From positions 1-64,000 of the forward strand of contig CAWBXV010000007.1 of the NCBI GenBank assembly GCA_963792875.1: a stretch of DNA of 64,000 nt. Direction: 5' to 3'. The stretch's first letter is position 1, and every line of letters begins with the position of its first letter. The DNA is from JAHEGP01 sp963792875 (GTDB taxonomy: Bacteria; Pseudomonadota; Gammaproteobacteria; Pseudomonadales; JAHEGP01). Positions 20,139-31,829 of this stretch are shown here, in pieces. The position numbers were made by a program, and so were the translations under genes. Under the pieces are notes generated by a model, which had not been told where the DNA came from, searched no databases, and saw only the letters and a list, made by a program, of their open reading frames with translations.

Positions 20139-21944
20139 GTGCGAAGCGTTGTCGTGATGGGGCTGTTGATCGGGTGGGTGTCGCTGGGCCTGCTGTATCC
20201 CGCCGAGGCCAGCGCCGAAAGCACCCCCTCGGTGCGGGACATCGTCGAAGGCGAGGCGCGGAATGAGGCGCTGCGCAAGGAGGCCGAGGCCCGCGGCGAT
20301 CTGGCTCAGCCGGATCACCGTTCGCCGCGCTCGACCATTGTGACCCTGAGCGTCGACCTGACCGCCGGCGACTTCGACGCCGCGGCCAAGGTCATGGATA
20401 TGCGCTTTCTGCCCGCTGGCATCCGGCCCGAGGACGGTCCGAAGCTCATCAAGCAGCTGCGCTATATCTTCAACCGCCATATCTGGATCGACGCCGGGGC
20501 GCTGAGCGACGTGCCGGAGGGCAATCTGGACGACGGCCTGCCGCCCGACCGCGAGGGCTTCGGGGTACTCGAGACCGCCAAGGGACCGGTGGAACTGACG
20601 CTGCAGCGGGTACCGACCGACAGCGGCGCCCTGGAGTGGAAGATATCCAGCGGCACCGTGGCGCTGATTCCCGGCTTGTGGAGCGAGTTCGGGCACAGTG
20701 AGCTGGCGGGCGCGCTGGCCGATCGGCTGCCCAACTTCCGGTGGTTCGGCATCGACAACTGGCAGTGGGCCTATCTGCTGGCGTTCATCCTGCTGCTGGC
20801 GCTGCTGTTCTTCACCGCCCGCTGGCTGCTGCGCTGGTCCGGCCTGGCAAACCGCTGGCTGGCGTCCCTCGACATCCGCCTCACGGGGCCGATCGGCGCG
20901 TTCATGGTGATCACTGCCGTGCGCCTGTTCATGCTCAATCTGGGCCTCAGCGTCAAGGCGCGGGCGATCTTCGATTCCGTGCTGCTGGTGTACCTGGCCA
21001 ATATCTTCCTGGCGCTGGGCGTCATCGAACTGCTGGCGCGCCGCTCGCGCCGGCGCATGGCGTTGGCGGGCGCGACCGAGGCGACGGTGATCGTGCGCCC
21101 CATCGCCGCCGTGAGCAAGATGGTCGCGGTGGCGCTGCTCGTCGTCATGGGGCTGGACAACGCCGGCTACGACGTCACCACCATTATCGCCGGCCTCGGG
21201 GTCAGCAGCATCGCGGTAGCGCTGGCCGCGCAGAAGACCCTGGAAAACCTCATCGGCGCGATCACCCTCTATATCGCCCGACCCATCAAGCCCGGGGATT
21301 TCTGCCGCTTCGACGACAAGGTGGGCACGGTGGAGGAAATCGGCCTGCGCTCGACCCTGCTGCGCACGCTGGACCGCACCATCATCAATATCCCCAACGG
21401 CACCCTGTCCGCGGGCCAGATCGAAAATATCAGCCGCCGCGACGCTATCCGCTTCTACCGCTGGTTCGCGCTGCGGCTGTCCACCACCCCGGATCAGCTG
21501 CGCTATATCCTCGCCAGCCTGCGCGAGCTGCTGTATGCCCACCCCTCCATCCTCTCCGATACGGTGAGCGTGCGGCTGTCCGACATCACCGAGCAGGCCT
21601 TCATGCTGCGCCTGGACAGCCGGGTGAACACCAGCGACTTTCAGCAGTTTCTCGCCGTGGCCGAGGACATCAATCTGCGCATCGTCGACCTGGTGCACGC
21701 CGCGGGTACCAACTTCGCCTATCCCTCACAGACGATCATGCTGGAGGAGCCATCGCGGCTGGACGCGGACCAGCGCGAGCGCGTCGAGCAGCTGGTGGCG
21801 CGCTGGCGCGACGAAGACCGCTATCCCTTCCCGCAGTGGTCGGACGAGCACGTCAGGGCCATTGAAAACACCTTGGATTTCCCCCCCAGGGGCTCTGTCA
21901 ACAGGCCCCGCAATCGCGAAGCCGGCGACGAGAACGAGCGTTAG
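20139..21944 (+). CDS. MscS-family mechanosensitive ion channel with periplasmic N-terminal domain
   Basis: Predicted 601-residue inner-membrane channel that opens on hypo-osmotic shock. GTG 20139 is chosen because GGGGAG precedes it by five bases and it yields a signal peptide (MRSVVVMGLLIGWVSLGLL, cleaved near AEASAE). Residues about 30-200 are a soluble periplasmic part, followed by several membrane helices from about 205 to 390. The MscS core lies at GYDVTTIIAGLGVSSIAVALAAQKTLENLIG, the pore-lining helix rich in Gly/Ala. The beta domain follows at GDFCRFDDKVGTVEEIGLRST and ends in a soluble C-terminal domain. Confidence 0.88.
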   Translation: MRSVVVMGLLIGWVSLGLLYPAEASAESTPSVRDIVEGEARNEALRKEAEARGDLAQPDHRSPRSTIVTLSVDLTAGDFDAAAKVMDMRFLPAGIRPEDGPKLIKQLRYIFNRHIWIDAGALSDVPEGNLDDGLPPDREGFGVLETAKGPVELTLQRVPTDSGALEWKISSGTVALIPGLWSEFGHSELAGALADRLPNFRWFGIDNWQWAYLLAFILLLALLFFTARWLLRWSGLANRWLASLDIRLTGPIGAFMVITAVRLFMLNLGLSVKARAIFDSVLLVYLANIFLALGVIELLARRSRRRMALAGATEATVIVRPIAAVSKMVAVALLVVMGLDNAGYDVTTIIAGLGVSSIAVALAAQKTLENLIGAITLYIARPIKPGDFCRFDDKVGTVEEIGLRSTLLRTLDRTIINIPNGTLSAGQIENISRRDAIRFYRWFALRLSTTPDQLRYILASLRELLYAHPSILSDTVSVRLSDITEQAFMLRLDSRVNTSDFQQFLAVAEDINLRIVDLVHAAGTNFAYPSQTIMLEEPSRLDADQRERVEQLVARWRDEDRYPFPQWSDEHVRAIENTLDFPPRGSVNRPRNREAGDENER

Positions 21945-22030
21945 GCGCGCTGGCCCGCAGGCCCCTGCAGGGCGACCGCCGCTGCGGCGCCCTGGGCCTG
22001 ATGATGCGAAGCGGCCGGCGCGCCGGCGCA

Positions 22031-23041
22031 TCAGGGCGGGGGCTGGCCCGCCGCGCCCGGCCGCAGATCATCCCGCAGCAACAAGGCGCCACCCCGCCCG
22101 ACGCTGCGGGGCAGGCCGGCGAGGTCGATGGGCTGCCGGAAATACGGGCCGCTCAATGCCGTGACGCGCACCTCCGCGCCGTCGAACTCGACCCAGGTCA
22201 CGGCCCGCGGCGCGGGCGTGGTCGTCCCCAGCAGCGCCCGCGGTCCGGCCCCCAGACAGGCCTGACTGACGTAGCGCACACCGTCGCGATAGCCGGGGTA
22301 GAAGGCGTGATGATGGCCGCTGAGGTAGAGCTCGACGCCGTGTCCGGCAAGGGTGCGGGCAAGCTCGAGGTCACCGCTGACCTCGCGCTCGCGCCCTCTG
22401 GCAAACGGGTGCAGCGGCAGGTGACTGAACGCCACGCGGTGCCGGTAGCGGTCGCCGGCGCGCCGCAGCAGCGCTTCGAGCCACTGGCGCTGGTCCCGCT
22501 CGATCCGCCCGGGGCGGGTGACGTCGAGCGAGACGAACAGCACGTCGCGCAGCGCAAAGGCGTAGTAGAACGGATAGTGGGCATCGTCGACAAAAGCGAC
22601 ATCGGGCCTGCGGGCGGCCCATTGCGCGGCGAAGCGGTCGCGCTCGACGCGGTATGGCGGATAGGCCGAGGCATCGTGATTGCCTGGCGTGATCGCCAGC
22701 GGGATGCCGGCGGCGCCCAGCGGGTTAGTCACCAGCCGATGAAAGGCCGACCACATCGCCGCCAGCGCCGCATCCTCCAGGGGCGGCTGCGGGCGCTGCC
22801 CTGCCACCATGTCGCCGGTACTGAGGACGAGGTCCGCCTGGCCCGCCACGATGCTGGCGACCGCCCGCGGCACCGCCGCAGGGTAGCGGGTGCTGCCGTA
22901 GCTGCCGTTGAGATCGGAGATCACGGCAACCCGCAGCGGCGCAGCCTGGGCCCAGGACAGCAGCAGTACCGGCAGCAGCAAGCCGACCTGGCCGCCCCGG
23001 CGCAGGCTCAGCCGCCCCAGCCGCATCAGCGTGCGCCGCAA
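22031..23041 (-). CDS. Secreted calcineurin-like metallophosphoesterase
   Basis: A 336-residue predicted periplasmic phosphoesterase with an N-terminal signal segment (about residues 18-34, GLLLPVLLLSWAQAA). Metal-binding motifs appear in order: D43-L-N45 (SDLNGSYG, with Asn in place of the usual His), STGD77MV, G120-NHD, FSHLPLHP and SGHHHAF. The SDLN variant looks like a subfamily trait rather than a defect. The start overlaps the 3' end of the kinase-like gene by 16 bases, so the two are translated as a unit. Substrate is unknown. Confidence 0.82.
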   Translation of the reverse strand: MRRTLMRLGRLSLRRGGQVGLLLPVLLLSWAQAAPLRVAVISDLNGSYGSTRYPAAVPRAVASIVAGQADLVLSTGDMVAGQRPQPPLEDAALAAMWSAFHRLVTNPLGAAGIPLAITPGNHDASAYPPYRVERDRFAAQWAARRPDVAFVDDAHYPFYYAFALRDVLFVSLDVTRPGRIERDQRQWLEALLRRAGDRYRHRVAFSHLPLHPFARGREREVSGDLELARTLAGHGVELYLSGHHHAFYPGYRDGVRYVSQACLGAGPRALLGTTTPAPRAVTWVEFDGAEVRVTALSGPYFRQPIDLAGLPRSVGRGGALLLRDDLRPGAAGQPPP

Positions 23042-24489
23042 TCGACCACCCTCGGCTGGACCTCGCCGCGCACCAGCAGCGCCTCCGGCTCCACATCGAA
23101 ACGCAGGCGGCCGCCGGCACAGCTGGCCTGCAGGATACCGGCCGCAGCGGCGGTATTGGCGACCACCTGCCGAAACTCACGCGGGCTGAGGCCGAAAGTG
23201 ACACGCACGTACTCGTACAGCGGACCGGCGGCGGCGAAATCCCGCTGCAGCGCCATGAGCCGCTGGTAGACCGCGGCGCGATAGTGGCGCAGCTTCTCCA
23301 GCATCTGTGTGCGCCGGGTATAGTTGGCGTAGCTCACGCGCACGCCGGCGTCGTTGTCGCCAAGCTCGGTGCGCTTGAGCAGCAGCGGCGAGCCCGGGGC
23401 CAGGTCTGCCGGCGGGCGGTCGGCAGCGGCCTGCCGGCGCCGCAGCGCGCCCTCCTCCACCCAGTGCCAGTAGGGTACATAGTCGATGTTGCCGACCCGG
23501 TCCTGCTGGCTGAAGATGAAATCCAGCAGCGTGATGTCGATGAGGTCGCTCATCCAGAAGGCGATCTGCGCAGGCGTCGCGTCGGCAGCGGTCGCCCTGG
23601 CGAGGACCGGGTCCCGCTGCGCCGCCGCCAGCCCCTGGGCAATCGCCTCCGCCAGGGGCCGGTCACTGCGCAGCGCGCGAAACGGCGCGGTTTCCTGGAA
23701 ATCGCGGCTCTGCCCCTCGCCCCAGCCCGACGCGCGGGTGCCGTTCACCGCCTCGCTGTAGCGCTCACCCTGCGGCCGCAGCAGCACCCCATAGACCTGG
23801 CCGTCCGCCGTGAACAGTTCCGCGCGCGGCTCGTAGCCGGCGGGATCGTCCTGCGCGTCGTGCAGCAGCTGCCAGGCGGCGTGGTTCATCCGCAGCGGGC
23901 GACTGCCGGCAGAGAGCGCAAGGCCGCGCTCGCTCACCCGGCGCCGGTGCTCGCCGACGTCCATGCTGCGCAATACCGCCACCGGCACGTGTGCGGTGGC
24001 GCCGAAGTAGCGCGCGAAATGGTAGTAGGCGAGCGCCGAGTTGGCAAAAGTCGCGCTGGTCTCGCGCCCATTGACCGACATCTTGTAGGATACCGGCGGC
24101 CCTGCGACGCCGTGGCGCACGGTGCCGCCGGCGTGGCACTGGCCACCCTCGAAGCGCGCCGCGTCGCCCGCAAAGGGCCCGCCGGCGAGGTCGTAGACGA
24201 GCGTGCCGGGGCTGGTGCTGAACACCTTGGGGCACACTGCGTAGCGGCCGTCATAGAAATCGACTGCGCACAGGGCCGCCTCCTCCTGCGCATCCTCCTC
24301 GCTGTAGAGGCCTCCCGGCATCCGCGCCAGCACCACGCAGCGCTCGACCACGCCGCCCGGGCTGCGGTGCTGCTGCACCGCGCCGACCACGTCCGCCGAC
24401 GCCCACGCCCGGCCCGCCAGCAGCAAACCCCAACACGCCGCCGCCAGCAGGCCGCTGCGTACCCCCGCATCAATTCCGCACCCGATCAT
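23026..24489 (-). CDS. Secreted protein with Fam20C/HipA-like kinase motifs, unknown function
   Basis: Not a family I can name. Counting from an upstream ATG at 24543 (505 residues), a signal peptide spans about 19-50 and ends ASA; I prefer the internal ATG 24489, which gives a normal-length signal peptide. The mature part has SYK154MSVNG, then SALAYYHFARYFGATAHVPVAVL, resembling the ATP-binding lysine and following helix of Fam20C/HipA-type kinases. Later come LLDFIFSQQD348R-V-G-N352 and LGD396NDAG, resembling the catalytic DRxxN and metal-binding DxG motifs in the right order and spacing. Six or more cysteines suit an oxidising compartment. Kinase activity is inference. The gene overlaps the phosphoesterase downstream. 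Confidence 0.6.
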   Translation of the reverse strand: MIGCGIDAGVRSGLLAAACWGLLLAGRAWASADVVGAVQQHRSPGGVVERCVVLARMPGGLYSEEDAQEEAALCAVDFYDGRYAVCPKVFSTSPGTLVYDLAGGPFAGDAARFEGGQCHAGGTVRHGVAGPPVSYKMSVNGRETSATFANSALAYYHFARYFGATAHVPVAVLRSMDVGEHRRRVSERGLALSAGSRPLRMNHAAWQLLHDAQDDPAGYEPRAELFTADGQVYGVLLRPQGERYSEAVNGTRASGWGEGQSRDFQETAPFRALRSDRPLAEAIAQGLAAAQRDPVLARATAADATPAQIAFWMSDLIDITLLDFIFSQQDRVGNIDYVPYWHWVEEGALRRRQAAADRPPADLAPGSPLLLKRTELGDNDAGVRVSYANYTRRTQMLEKLRHYRAAVYQRLMALQRDFAAAGPLYEYVRVTFGLSPREFRQVVANTAAAAGILQASCAGGRLRFDVEPEALLVRGEVQPRVVDCGAR

Positions 24490-24602
24490 CCGCCACCCAA
24501 TCCACCGTCGTCGCGTGCCGTCAATCCGCCAGCAACCCATCAACCCCGCAGGAAGCGGGCGCCTGGCGCCCCCGCCCCGTGCCGATGCCGGGCTATCCGA
24601 AG

Positions 24603-25415
24603 CTAGTGCTCCAGCGCGTAGACGTAGGCGGTCTTGGTCATCGACTTGTTATCAACCCAGGCGCCCAGGCGGTCCTGAATACCCATGAAGCTGTCGTAGG
24701 CGCGCCTGGCCATCTTGCCGCTGTAGTTCTCCTTGTCGTCCGCATACTTGAAGCTGAACTCGGCCACCAGCGGCTTGGGATCATCCTCACTGGCATACCA
24801 GAGCGTCAGGGAGCACACGGCGTCCACTGCGGGGTCCTTGCGGATCTTGAAGCTGGTGCCCTTGAGCACTTGTTCATAGGCGGTAAACTGCCCTACCTGC
24901 ACCAGTTTCTCTTCGTCGGGAAACCGCCCCACGGCCGGCGCCAGACCCGGGTAGCACTTGCCGACAGCGGACAGGGTGTCGATGGCAGCCCCGTCCTTGA
25001 GCAGAACTGTGCTGGAATGACTGTACAGCGCCTGGAACGGCGGCTTGATGTCCTCTTCAAATTTCACGTCCAGGTCATACTCCGCCGCCGGCGCCATATC
25101 GCGGTCCTGGCTGATGAAGCGGTCCGGGTGGCGGAATTTCAGCGTCAGCTGCCGCTCGTTCGACGTCAGGTCCAGCCGTTCGCGCACCACGTAATCGTTG
25201 GCCCTCAGCCAGCGGTCGCCGGTGTCGTAAAATTTCACCAGACGCCGCTTGCGCTGGACGTCCTCGGTGCCGCTGACGGCGACGGCCTCAGCCAGCATGA
25301 CCCCGGCGAGGTCCTGCCACAACGCCATAGCGGCAGCCCTGAGCTTGTCCTCATTGCCTTTGAATTTACTGCAGCGCAGCATCAGTTTGTATTCCCGAGA
25401 GGCGAGTATCGTCAT
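24603..25415 (-). CDS. CYTH-like (triphosphate tunnel) domain protein
   Basis: A 270-residue protein without a signal peptide, preceded by GGAGGT eight bases before ATG 25415. The N-terminal REYKLML (E8, K10) sits where CYTH proteins have ExExK. It is followed by KFYDTGDRWLRANDYVVRER (YDT 63-65, R71, R78, R80) and LTLKFR (90-95), the alternating basic strands of a tunnel-shaped triphosphate-binding barrel, with acidic residues at AEYDLDVKFEED. Substrate could be polyphosphate, a nucleoside triphosphate or something else. It is the first gene of the cluster with the kinase-like and phosphoesterase genes (gap about 60-113 bases). Confidence 0.55.
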   Translation of the reverse strand: MTILASREYKLMLRCSKFKGNEDKLRAAAMALWQDLAGVMLAEAVAVSGTEDVQRKRRLVKFYDTGDRWLRANDYVVRERLDLTSNERQLTLKFRHPDRFISQDRDMAPAAEYDLDVKFEEDIKPPFQALYSHSSTVLLKDGAAIDTLSAVGKCYPGLAPAVGRFPDEEKLVQVGQFTAYEQVLKGTSFKIRKDPAVDAVCSLTLWYASEDDPKPLVAEFSFKYADDKENYSGKMARRAYDSFMGIQDRLGAWVDNKSMTKTAYVYALEH

Positions 25416-25819
25416 GGCGGACTACCTCCGTAGCATCGTGGCGCCAGCCAGGGGACGGCAGCGCCCTGATCCAGCATAAATCGCACGATGCCGGAAGTCG
25501 ACCGGCTGTTGGCTTCCCGCAGACCGTCCCCACTCACGGCCGAAAACTGCTGAAATGCGCCGCACTCTCCGGGGCGGCCGCGCGGCCGTTGCAGCCGATG
25601 GCCCCGCTTGCGGTGATTGCCATTATCGACGGTTGACAGTCCCGAATGGTGGACAGTGCCGAATGCATGCGGCCGTTGTCGATCTCGACGTTGACAGATT
25701 CCAGCCCCCGCGGCGGAACCGATGCCGGCAGCCCGACGGCTACTTTATAGATGCAACGAATCCGCTTTTGGTATGCTGGTGGCAGAGCGGTCTCATCACC
25801 CTCCGGGAGGGGCAGCACC
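25416..25819. other. Divergent intergenic region
   Basis: 404 bases between the CYTH-like gene (minus) and the diiron MBL-fold gene (plus). No RNA gene or convincing ORF is seen. The two divergent promoters should be here. Confidence 0.5.
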
Positions 25820-26557
25820 ATGCCACACGAGAATAATCAGCAAGGCACGCGCATCGACCAGATCGCCAGCGGCATCTACCGCATCAGTACGCCGATACCG
25901 CCGGCGGTGATACCGGGCGGCTTCACCTTCAACCAGTACCTCGTCGTCGACGACGCGCCGCTGCTCTATCACACGGGCCCGCGCAAGCTGTTTCCGCAGG
26001 TGCGGCAGGCCATCGCGTCCGTCATGCCGGTGGAGTCACTGCGCTATATCGGCTTCTCCCACTACGAAGCCGACGAGTGCGGCGCGCTCAATGACTTCCT
26101 GGAACTGGCGCCGCAGGCGGAACCCCTGTGCAGCCGCATCGCCAAGATGGTCAGCGTGGACGACATCGCCCTGCGGCCGGCGCGCGCGGTCGGCGACGGC
26201 GAGGAGATCCGGCTGGGGAGCCACGTCGTGCGCTGGATCGACACCCCCCACCTGCCGCACGCGTGGGAGTGCGGCCACCTGTTCGAGAGCACCACCGGCA
26301 CCTTGTTCTGCGGCGATCTGTTCACCCAGGGCGGCGCTGAGCACGAGCCGCTGACCACAGCGGACATCCTGGAACCCAGCGAGGCCATGCGCGGGGCGCT
26401 GGACTACTTCTCCCATACCCGCGAGGTCAATGCCTTGATGGAGAAGCTCGCGCAGACCGGCCCGCGGGTCCTGGCCTGCATGCACGGCGCCGCCTGGCAG
26501 GGCGATGGCGCCGCGCTGCTGCGCCGGCTGGCGGCGCGCCTGGACGGCAAATCCTGA
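25820..26557 (+). CDS. Stand-alone diiron metallo-beta-lactamase-fold protein (ODP/flavodiiron-like)
   Basis: A 245-residue MBL-fold protein with start ATG 25820 behind GGGAGGGG. The metal motif is HYEADE (H81, E83, D85) instead of the hydrolase HxHxDH. With H144 or H147, D166 and H222 this is the ligand set of flavodiiron proteins and oxygen-binding diiron proteins, which bind O2 or NO at a diiron centre. No flavodoxin or rubredoxin domain is present. A role in O2/NO sensing or reduction is likely, with an unknown redox partner. It is convergent with fumC. Confidence 0.8.
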   Translation: MPHENNQQGTRIDQIASGIYRISTPIPPAVIPGGFTFNQYLVVDDAPLLYHTGPRKLFPQVRQAIASVMPVESLRYIGFSHYEADECGALNDFLELAPQAEPLCSRIAKMVSVDDIALRPARAVGDGEEIRLGSHVVRWIDTPHLPHAWECGHLFESTTGTLFCGDLFTQGGAEHEPLTTADILEPSEAMRGALDYFSHTREVNALMEKLAQTGPRVLACMHGAAWQGDGAALLRRLAARLDGKS

Positions 26558-26572
26558 GGGTGCTGCGTCTGC

Positions 26573-26605
26573 CAGGGCCGGCGGGCCAGGCGCAGCCGGC
26601 CCCTG
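26573..26605. terminator. GC-rich hairpin between convergent genes
   Basis: Stem CAGGGCCGGC pairs with GCCGGCCCCTG (one bulged C) around a 12-base loop, between the ends of the diiron protein gene and fumC. No T-tract follows on either strand, so intrinsic termination is uncertain. Confidence 0.35.
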
Positions 26606-26641
26606 CCGCGGGTATCGAGTCTCCGGCCCTTGCCCGAACCA

Positions 26642-28008
26642 TCACAGGTGATTTTTCGGGTCGAGCAACCGCGCCAGCGCCTGCGGCGGAATGTCAGTCA
26701 TTTCCAGCGCCACATCGAGCACTGTGCGTCCCTCCTGGTAGGCGCGCTTGGCGATTTCGGCAGCCCGGCTATAGCCGATCTCCCGGTTCAGGGCGGTCAC
26801 CAGGATGGGATTTCTCGCCAGATTGGCCTCGATGTTGTGCGCGATTCACCACAAAGTCCGCGATGCAGTTGTCCGCCAGCGCCGTGCAACTGTTGGCGAG
26901 CAGCGTAATGCTCTGCAGCAGGTTGTAGGCGATCACCGGCAGCATGACGTTGAGCTGGAAGTTACCTGACTGCCCGGCCACGGTGATGGCGCTGTCGTTG
27001 CCGATCACCTGCGCCGCCGCCATCGCCACGGCTTCGGGGATGACCGGATTGACCTTGCCGGGCATGATGCTGCTGCCCGGTTGCAGGGGCTTGAGACTGA
27101 TTTCGCCCAGTCCGGACAGGGGCCCGCTGTTCATCCAGCGCAGGTCATTGGCGATCTTCATCAGTGCCACTGCCAGCGCCTTGAGCTGCCCTGAGAGCGC
27201 GACGGCGACATCCTGGCTGGCGAGGGCGGCAAAGAAATTGTCGGCGGGTTCAAACGGCTGCCCGCAACGCTCGCTGAGATGAAAGCAGAAGCGGCGCGGC
27301 GAACTGCGGGTCGGCATTGACGCCGGTGCCCACCGCCGTGCCGCCCTGCGCCAGCTGGCGCAGCTGCGCGCGGCAGTCGTCGATGCGCTGTCCGGCCTGG
27401 ACCAACTGCGCGCGCCAGCCCGAGAGTTCCTGCGCCAGGCTCAGGGGCATGGCATCCATCAGGTGCGTGCGCCCCGTCTTGATGCAGTCCGCCACGGTCT
27501 GCTCGCGCGCCGCGATCACATCGGCCAGATGCTGTAGCGCCGGACTCAGGGCGCGTGGCCAGGGCCAGCTCGGCGCTGACGTGAATTGCGTGGGAATCAC
27601 ATCGTTGCTGCTCTGGCTGCAATTGACATGATCGTTGGGATGCACGACCTGCCCCAGCTGCCGGCTGGCCAGGGTGGCGATGACCTCGTTGGCATTCATA
27701 TTGGTGCTGGTGCCGGAGCCGGTCTGGAACACATCGACGGGAAACTGCTCGAGATGGTGCCCCTCGGCAATGGACCGGGCAGCTTCGGCAATGCCCGCCG
27801 CCAGCTCGGGTTCCAGCAGCGCCCAGCGTCGGCATTGGCCCGCGCCGCAGCGGCTTTGATCAGGCCGAGGCTGCGGATGAAACTCCGCCGGCATGGGCAT
27901 GCCGCTGAAGCTGGAAGTTATCCACCGCCCGCTGCGTCTGGGCGCCGTACAGCGCCGCCGCGGGCACCTGCACCTCGCCCAGGCTGTCCTGTTCGATCCG
28001 GACATCAC

Positions 28009-28012
<4 letters not shown>
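26642..28012 (-). CDS. fumC: Class II fumarate hydratase, frameshifted
   Basis: Converts fumarate to L-malate in the TCA cycle. ATG 28012 (MSDVRIEQDSLGEVQVP) overlaps the acnA stop as ATGA. The stop is TGA at 26642 after RLLDPKNHL, giving a span of exactly 457 codons. Family sequence is complete, but the frame changes near 27925, 27880, 27820, 27570, 27285 and 26845, always back into fumarase sequence. Visible motifs: QTGSGTSTNMNANEV, HPNDHVNCSQSSND, GRTHLMDAMPLSL and the signature GSSIMPGKVNP. No in-frame stop mutation was seen, so sequencing indels are the likeliest cause. Confidence 0.85.
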
Positions 28013-30705
<2,693 letters not shown>

Positions 30706-31014
30706 GGCGGCACTCCTGTACCGACGGTGGGCGTCACCGCGCGCAGGTAAAAAAGCACTCCCCTCTTAATTATTGACAACCCAGGGTGGCAACCGTTCAG
30801 TTGCCGAGGCGCTCCGACCTGCCGATCCGCAAGGGTGTCGCGTGCCGTCCGCGCGCACACCCGCGGTGCACGGGCCCACGCGGCCGCAGCGATGTCATGC
30901 CCTCCACACGCGGTATCGCCTCAAGAGAGCGGGACAGGTCGGCGCCCGCCACCGCGTCATAGCCGTTGCGCAGCAGCCGGTGCGGGCGTTGCCGCGCAGC
31001 CGCCCGGCCGGAAG
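30706..31014. other. Intergenic region upstream of acnA
   Basis: 309 bases between acnA and the SDR remnant, both minus strand. A short AT-rich patch at about 30760-30780 stands out in this GC-rich region and may belong to the acnA promoter. No ORF is convincing. Confidence 0.45.
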
Positions 31015-31577
31015 TCAGCGGACCCAGCGGAGGCTTCCGGTGATCAGTCGCTGGTAGCCGGCGGGCAGCAGGCGCTGCATGCCATCCAGCATCCAGGCAT
31101 CGGACCCGATGAGGATGCGCCGGCGGTTGCGGCGCACGCCATCCAGTATCACCTGCGCGGCCCTGTCGGGCGAGGCGCGCAGCAGCTTCTCGGCGAGCAC
31201 CTGCTGCATCGAGGCCCTGCCATCTGCGCCGTCCGCCAGGCCGAGCAGAGTCCCGCTCACCCGCGCCCGCTCGGCGATCGCGGTGCGGATGCCACCCGGA
31301 TGCACGCAACTGGCCGACACTCCGCCGTCCTCCAGATCCCGCTCCTGGCGCAGCGACTCGGTCATCCCCCGGACGGCGAACTTGGTGGCGTTGTAGGCGC
31401 TCATGCCCGGCTGTGAGAGCACGCCGAAGATGCTGGAGATGTTGACCACATGCCCCTCGCCGGACGCCTTGAGGTGAGGCAGAAACGCCTTGGTGCCGTA
31501 GACGACGCCCCAGAAGTTGATGTTCACGATCCACTCATAGTCTTCGATCGGCGTCTGGGCCACGGTGCCCGCGTGCG
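31015..31577 (-). pseudogene. Short-chain dehydrogenase/reductase lacking its N-terminal third
   Basis: The frame shows the second half of a classical SDR: AGTVAQTPIEDYEWIVNINFWGVVYGTKAFL, VVNISSIFGVL, catalytic YNATK, and ASCVHPGGIRT, ending RLITGSLRWVR. The Rossmann GxxxGxG segment and the next 60 or so residues that should precede it are absent in all three minus-strand frames upstream to about 31830. A nominal ATG at 31764 leads only through non-SDR sequence. The gene has therefore lost its 5' end at about 31577, by deletion or an assembly join. Confidence 0.65.
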
Positions 31578-31829
31578 CCGACCCCTGCCCGGCCTGCAGC
31601 CGTCCCGGCCGCGCCGGGGCACTGGCACCCCTGGCGCGAAGTCCTCGACGGGGGCATAGTGCGAACCGCCGCGGATCTCGCGTGCGGTTGCTTGCTGCAC
31701 CCGAGGCCCTCGGTGTTCTACCATTGTCCCTGCGGGCGGCGCAGCCAGCGCCGCCATGCCTCACGACAGGGCGCTGCCACCGGGCCGCACCCCGCCACTA
31801 CAACCCACCCAGCGGTTCCGGGGGAATCT

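Noticed and set aside
20103..21698. 531-codon ORF antisense to the MscS-like gene
   Set aside because: Composition typical of antisense GC-rich frames and no family motif.
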